Below, piece after piece: positions 58,942 to 64,000 of a stretch of 64,000 nucleotides of DNA (positions within the stretch are counted from its first letter, which is position 1; every line of letters begins with the position of its first letter). The notes beneath the pieces are model-generated. The model worked only from the letters and a program-made list of their open reading frames with translations. It searched no databases and was not told where the DNA came from. The stretch covers positions 31,507,183 through 31,571,182 of the forward strand of contig CM077116.1 of NCBI GenBank assembly GCA_039619475.1, written 5' to 3'. Made by a program: the position numbers and the translations under genes. This DNA is from Icerya purchasi. Its lineage: Eukaryota > Arthropoda > Insecta > Hemiptera > Monophlebidae.

Positions 58942-58971
58942 CTCACACAACGGGCATATTTGCCCTGTGAG
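58942..58971 (+). other. 3' terminal stem-loop of CR1-like LINE
   Basis: CTCACA outer arm, CAAC bulge, GGGC-ATATTT-GCCC inner stem, TGTGAG closing arm, 20 nt before the A tail. Same architecture and length as at 41232-41261. Confidence 0.8.
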
Positions 58972-59009
58972 ACCCACAACTTATTTTAATAAAAAAAAAA
59001 AAAAAAAAA

Positions 59010-61555
59010 TGTAGAGTGTGATTCGATACATAGTACGGTGCGTCTACCAATTTCCTCAACGTTTTCGATTGGAACTGTTGAACCCTATTTAGGTCACTCT
59101 TCGCAGTGGCTCCATATACTTCTAATCCGTATCTCCAGACTGGCGCTATGACTGAAAGATAAACTAGCCTCTTGCATTTCAAGCTCACTGGTGACTTTTT
59201 GCCTATTATGCTGTTGAGAGCCTTAGTTCTTGAAGCCATTTTTTGCCGGATGAACGATATATGGCTTCTCCATGTAAGTCTTCGATTTAATATCATACCT
59301 AGGTATTTAATATGATTTTCTTGAATTATGCGCTGATTATTTATTGTATTAGGGGGACAGTTTTGCACGTTTAGAGTGAAAGTTACTTGTCTGGTTTTTT
59401 GGTGGTTTAGTTTAATCTTCCACTTAAGCGCCCACTGCTGGATAACGGTTAAATGCTGCTGCGTCAACAAGGATGCGTACACTGGGTTTTTGTGCCGAGC
59501 AAGAATACAGACATCATCCGCAAAGGTAGCGATTACTGTCGTCCTTAGTACTGGCACATCCGCTGTATAGATGGAATACAGGAGCGGGCCAAGTACACTA
59601 CCTTGTGGCACTGATGCCTTTATGTTATTTGACAAAGATAATGATGAGTTTATCTTGACATTGAAACTTCTGTTTGTCAAATATGATACCACAACTGCAT
59701 ATAAGTCATTTGGTAAAATTAGTTTTAGTTTACATAGTAATCCTTGATGCCAAACGCAATCGAAGGCCTGTTCAATATTCAGGAAAATGGCGTTACAGTA
59801 TTTTCCTTTTTCTAATGTAGCTGCTATTTTGTCTGTTATCCTATGTACCTGATGAACAGTTAAGTGTCTTCCGCGGAAACCGAACTGATGATTTGGAATA
59901 ATCCTATTTTCTGTTATTATCGAAAGTATTCTATCGTATATTAGCATTTCTAATATTTTAGAAAGCACACTTAAGAGGCTGATCGGCCTATACGATGAAG
60001 GATATATTGGATTTTTTCCCGGTTTTTAGATCACCAAAATTATTGATTTTTTAAAAGTTTCAGGGTAATATCTAATTCTTAGAATCGTGTTAAATATATA
60101 AGTAATTAAAGTGATCGTTTTCGATGGGAGCATTTTAATTATTTCACCTGTTATTTTATCGAAACCTGGAGCCTTTTTGGCTCGCAGCATCTTAATTTTA
60201 GCCTGTACTTCTCTAGGTGATATAAGCTTTGTCGGCAGTGTGAGTTGAAAAGGGGCCTCCATATGTCTCTCTATTAGTTTATCATGTGCGGAATCCTGTA
60301 TATCATTGTGTGGTTTAAATATTTGTACCAAATGCTCAGCAAACGTTTGAGCTTTATCAGCATCAGTTTTGGTCCATTCCCCATTTGCTTTTTTGACCGG
60401 GTACTGCTTTGGATGTTGTTTTAGGAAAGATTTTGTTGTTTTCCAAATAGAGTCATCTGGCGGATTTAATTGAGAAAAGAAGTTTTCATACCTATTATTC
60501 TTGTATATCTGTATATTTTTGCATAATTCCCTTTGTAGTGAATTGCATAGTTGTTTACCAGTCAATGTTTTATTACGTTGCCAACTAGTACGTGCTCTTC
60601 TTGTCGCTTGTATTAACTTTCTAATTTCTACTGGAACATTAAAGTGTTTTTCCTTAATAGTTTTATACGCTGGAGTTTTAGTGGCTGTTTTACAGGCATC
60701 TTGGATGTTCTTAATTAATGTAGAAACCGCTCCATCAAGATCCTCATTAGTTTTTAATCTAATATTTAAGTCCGTAATCTCCATGTATTTTTTAAATTTC
60801 ATCCGATCTGTATATTTGTTTGATAATGGTTTAGTTTTTTCATTTATTATTGGTTGTACCGAGAGGCATGTTAATAACGGAGTGTGGTCTGAGCTTAGTT
60901 TAGGTACCGTTTTACAAGTGTTATGTACATGATGTAGGTTTCTAGCGATGAAAAAATCAAGTGTGGTCGGCAATCTATTTGCGTGTGTTGGCCAGTAGGT
61001 TGGTTCGTTGGGACTTACGATTTGAAGATTGTAATTTGATATTAAATTGTTTATCATTCTGGCTCGATGATTTGTTCGATTACAATTCCACCTTGGATGT
61101 TTGGCATTAAAGTCGCCACCTAGAATGACTCTAGGTCCCAAGCCAAAGATTAATTGCAGTAATCTTTCTTTAGGTAAGATAATATTAGGGTGACAATATA
61201 TGCTGGCAATTACTAAGTCAAAATTTGAGGTTCTAATATTTACAGCTGAAATCTGATATGCATAAGTAGCTTCAGAATATACTTTAAGGTGATTTAAACT
61301 CGATCTTACTAGTACAGTTACGCCACCATGCGCACTGCCATCAGGGTGTGTTGAGGGATAACTAGTATAACCTGATATTCTAAAGCTGTGTGAAGATGTC
61401 AAGTGCGTCTCACAAATGAGAGCAACATCTATTCTATGTCTATAAAGAAATAATTCAAGCTCTTGTTTCTTCTGAATAAGCCCATTGCAGTTCCATAGCA
61501 TAATTAACAGTGAGTTATTTGTTATCATTACGGTTCCTTGTATGTTAAGTCTCAT
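59010..61555 (-). CDS. Jockey ORF2 (endonuclease-reverse transcriptase), one nonsense codon, truncated
   Basis: ATG at 61555 shares its A with the ORF1 stop (TAATG). Residues 15-230 are the AP-type endonuclease: LWNCNGL, ALICETHLTS, HPDGSAHGGV, ILGGDFNAKHPRWN and KLSSDHTP are all intact. The reverse transcriptase follows: KKAPGFDKITG, then TAA at 60026-60028 before KPGKNPIYPSSYRPISLLS, FGFRGRHLTVHQV, AIFLNIEQAFDCVWH, PQGSVLGPLLYSIYTAD and ATFADDVCIL. The motif-A catalytic Asp (FLDIEQAFD in relatives) is Asn here. The reading ends at YYVSNHTLH at 59010. About 848 codons remain of a usual length near 900. Confidence 0.9.
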
Positions 61556-63048
61556 TAATTTAATTTGTCCAATAGTTTATTTAAAATACTAAAGAGCGGA
61601 TTTATTAGTAGTTTGAAATCGTTCATTAATTTGTCCGACGCGCTAACCATGCGCATTGAGAGTTGCTCCATTATCTTAATGCTACTGCTTTCTACGCCAA
61701 CATTACTATTTTCATAATTTGGGCTAAAATTTTCGTTATTTACCTCCTTTCGCCTCTCATTAAACCAAAGATTTACTCTTCCCGCATTTTGTTCCAACGA
61801 TGGGAAATTCTGCTGATTGAAGAGTAAATGATCGTTAGGTCGCTTACCTAGGCGCTCTGCTTTTTCTTTATTTAGGCGCTTATATTTCGGACAACCTCTG
61901 TAGTTAGCCGGATGATCTCCCTGACAAAGCGCACATATTGGCTTAGCGCAATCTTCTTTGTTACAGTCTTTGGTGTTATGTCTATTGCCGCATTTAACGC
62001 AGCAGAAGGGTAAATTACATTAATTTTGGGAGTGCCCGTACAGTTGACATCTCTTGCATTGAATAGGTTGACGTTTATTACGAATTTCTTGAACTTCGAC
62101 TTTAGCATACATTAAGCCAGTAAGAAAGAATATATCATCATTTTTAGGAGAAGGATTTAAGTCTACATAATGCATCGGTAACTGCTGTTTAGTTTTGGGA
62201 TGAATTACGTTAACGATGTTGCGAACACTGAAACCCTTCCTTTCAATTTCGGATTTGATTTCAGTTAAGTCCGTAGATGGATGGAGGTTCGTTATTAGCA
62301 CTCTGAATGGTTTATCTTCTGATAATTGATAAGTAAAGAAGAAATAGTTTTTACTTCGTAGCAGGTGAACAATTTTACGATAACTCTCGGCATTCTTCGG
62401 AGCAATCGTTACTCCGGGAATAGTTGATTTTGACGTAAATTTAATATCCGTATCTGTCTCTGAGCCATTCCGTAAGATTCTGATATCTGTAATATCCTTC
62501 ACTAAAACGGGGAGAACCGCTTTTTGTTCATTGGCGGGACTGTCGCTCTTTCTGTTTTTTGAAAAAGAATCGGTAGCTGCGAGATTTTCACAGTGCAAGT
62601 TTATGTTGTTTCTACTGTTGTTTATAGCTGAAAACTTATTCTCGTCGTTTAATTTAATGCTGTCATCAATCTGCATTTGATTATTTACTTTATTTACGTT
62701 ATCCTCTTCTTCTCCATTTTCGTCCTCTACTAATAAAAATTCAAAAATATTACGCTTGACAATAGCCGGGAATGAATCTGACGAGGCAGAAGTATAGTAC
62801 TTTCTTCTCTTTTTACCTTTAACTATACTCCAATTGTTGTTGTCGGACAATTCTAACCGGATTGGATTAATTTTACTGGCATTATGCCGATTTCTTTGTT
62901 CCTGATCACCGCACAAATCAGCATTGTCCGAACGGTTAGGTTGGCTCATCTTATCAGTATTGGCCTTGGCAGTATCAATTACATTCCTCTTAACGACGCC
63001 GCTACTACTAGCAACAGGCTGTCGTTGTACTGCGGCAGGTAGTGACAT
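61555..63048 (-). CDS. Jockey ORF1 (gag), one nonsense codon
   Basis: 498 codons in one frame from ATG 63048 to TAA 61557-61555. ORF1 proteins of this clade bind element RNA and carry it to the target. Residues 1-110 are polar and disordered. A Pre_C2HC-type region (FRVLITNLHPSTDLTEIKSE, GFSVRNIVNVIHP) is followed by three zinc knuckles: CKRCQLYGHSQN*C, CVKCGNRHNTKDC and CALCQGDHPANYRGC. The only defect is TAA at 62020-62022, inside the first knuckle where Tyr is usual, giving a 342-residue product. A C-terminal helix (ILNKLLDKLN) ends at the stop, which overlaps the ORF2 start. Confidence 0.9.
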
Positions 63049-64000
63049 TATGGGTAGTATGTGTACGTGCTACGGAGCACACCGTGGCAAACGACGGCGG
63101 CACAGTGGCCGAAAATATCTGTCGATTTATGCGCGCCGATAACTAATCGATCACACAATTATAAGCACGATTTTAATCAGTCCAACGGAAAAAATAAATA
63201 CACGGAAAGATCTTACCCGAGACCGGAAACTGGAACGCAGGAAACACACATCATACACACTTGTAAATCAAAATTATACTTTAAAAATATTAAAAAGAGC
63301 CGACATGTCTCAGAGTTACGTACTCTGTAATCATGGCATTAATAAATAAAGTTAAAAATTAAAAAACGATATCATATATTCAATCTTAGAAACTAATACA
63401 ATATATCGATATGTATGATTGATCCTTAATTTTAAATAGTGGGTTATTATTAAATTATCTTTAAATTTATTAATGTAGTATGTTTCGGCGCTATTAAGTA
63501 AGTTATAATTGTTGATATATTTTATTATTTCTAAGTCGTTTTTTACGTTTAATTTTAATCTATGTTTAACGAAAATATTTATAAATCATCTATTGCGTAA
63601 CATATTATTATTAATAAACATATTATCCCGTGTTTTATTCGATTTTATCAGTTAGACGTTTGGTCGATCTATTTTGTAATAATTTAGTTCACTAGCATAT
63701 ATTTTATTTGTTCGTTCGTTTATATTGCCGCTGGGACAACGTATAAGTGTAAATGTACGTTCTTTCGGCCGGGAGCGGGAATGTCGCTTACAGTGTCCGG
63801 AGGTCGGCGTGTGATTGAAATGCGTGCACACCAGGTCAAGTTAGGAAAACAAAGCTATAATTTTTTTGAAAATCTCGCGAGTTTCGGTGCTCTGGTCATG
63901 TAAAATTCCAGATGTTATTCCTTTTATTTTTTCATAATTATGTTTGGTGTGTTCCTGTCCTTTTTCTTCTTATTCCTATTCCCATGGGTGGTGTGCGCCC
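63049..64000. other. Probable Jockey 5' UTR and unassigned flank
   Basis: 63050-63340 is balanced in composition and may be the 5' UTR of the minus-strand Jockey. The rest is AT-rich, with a GC-richer patch at 63720-63900. No coding frame or RNA gene is recognised. Confidence 0.4.

Larger units (their letters stand above)
56931..58990 (+). mobile_element. CR1-like LINE, 5'-truncated, fairly young
   Basis: One long RT frame (438 codons), one frameshift near 58225, then the C-terminal part to a stop at 58621, a 3' UTR with a 30 nt terminal hairpin (58942-58971), TTATTTTAAT and a 19 nt A tail (58991-59009). The endonuclease is missing. The tail abuts the truncated ORF2 of the opposite-strand Jockey at 59010. 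Confidence 0.88.
59010..63048 (-). mobile_element. Nearly complete Jockey-clade LINE, 3'-truncated
   Basis: Two ORFs on the minus strand joined by a TAATG overlap, with one nonsense codon each. It is cut off at its 3' end where the opposite-strand CR1-like element's poly(A) tail meets ORF2 at 59010. The 5' UTR probably extends right of 63048, but its border is not visible. It is the youngest-looking coding element in the window. Confidence 0.92.

Noticed and set aside
1..64000. tRNA, rRNA, CRISPR or prokaryotic operon features
   Set aside because: Nothing with cloverleaf, rRNA or regular spacer-repeat structure was seen. The spliced gene and transposons show eukaryotic DNA.

Overview
The window is AT-rich eukaryotic DNA with spliced exons, long introns and a dense load of degraded transposons. 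The mix of elements (Jockey- and CR1-like LINEs, mariner, hAT, pogo, Helitron, a Mutator-like transposase) and the protein similarities point to an arthropod, most likely an insect. I cannot place it more precisely from sequence alone.

One host gene is clear. On the minus strand from about 31.0 kb leftward to 4.5 kb, eleven exons with matching splice phases encode the N-terminal 613 residues of nucleoprotein TPR (Megator), the coiled-coil filament protein of the nuclear-pore basket. Its start codon is at 31004. The rest of the gene should lie beyond the left edge.

Its introns are full of elements: a Jockey endonuclease scrap and a complete dead mariner (intron 9), an endonuclease/RT LINE (intron 8), a short terminal-inverted-repeat element built on AATGTCCC repeats (intron 7), an inverted transposase relic, a Helitron-like 3' end and a mariner-like deletion derivative (intron 6), a hAT element (intron 5), and a pogo-like MITE plus an unassigned transposase-like relic (intron 4).

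Right of the gene, 31-39.3 kb holds a hAT MITE with a perfect target duplication. Next comes an old Ty3/Gypsy relic split by a 177 bp hAT miniature element and by a large insertion that carries a Jockey element. From 39 to 47.5 kb there are scraps of CR1-like, RTE-like and hAT elements. From 47.7 to 50.4 kb there is an I-like LINE with RNase H. A promoter-like stretch at 50.6-51.0 kb may hold the first exon of an unidentified plus-strand gene.

From 52.8 to 56.5 kb there is a Helitron tail with nested insertions, a LINE 3' end and a Mutator-like transposase relic. The right end (56.9-63.05 kb) has a CR1-like LINE whose poly(A) tail abuts a nearly complete Jockey on the opposite strand. That Jockey has two ORFs joined by a TAATG overlap. 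No tRNA, rRNA, CRISPR or prokaryotic features are visible.
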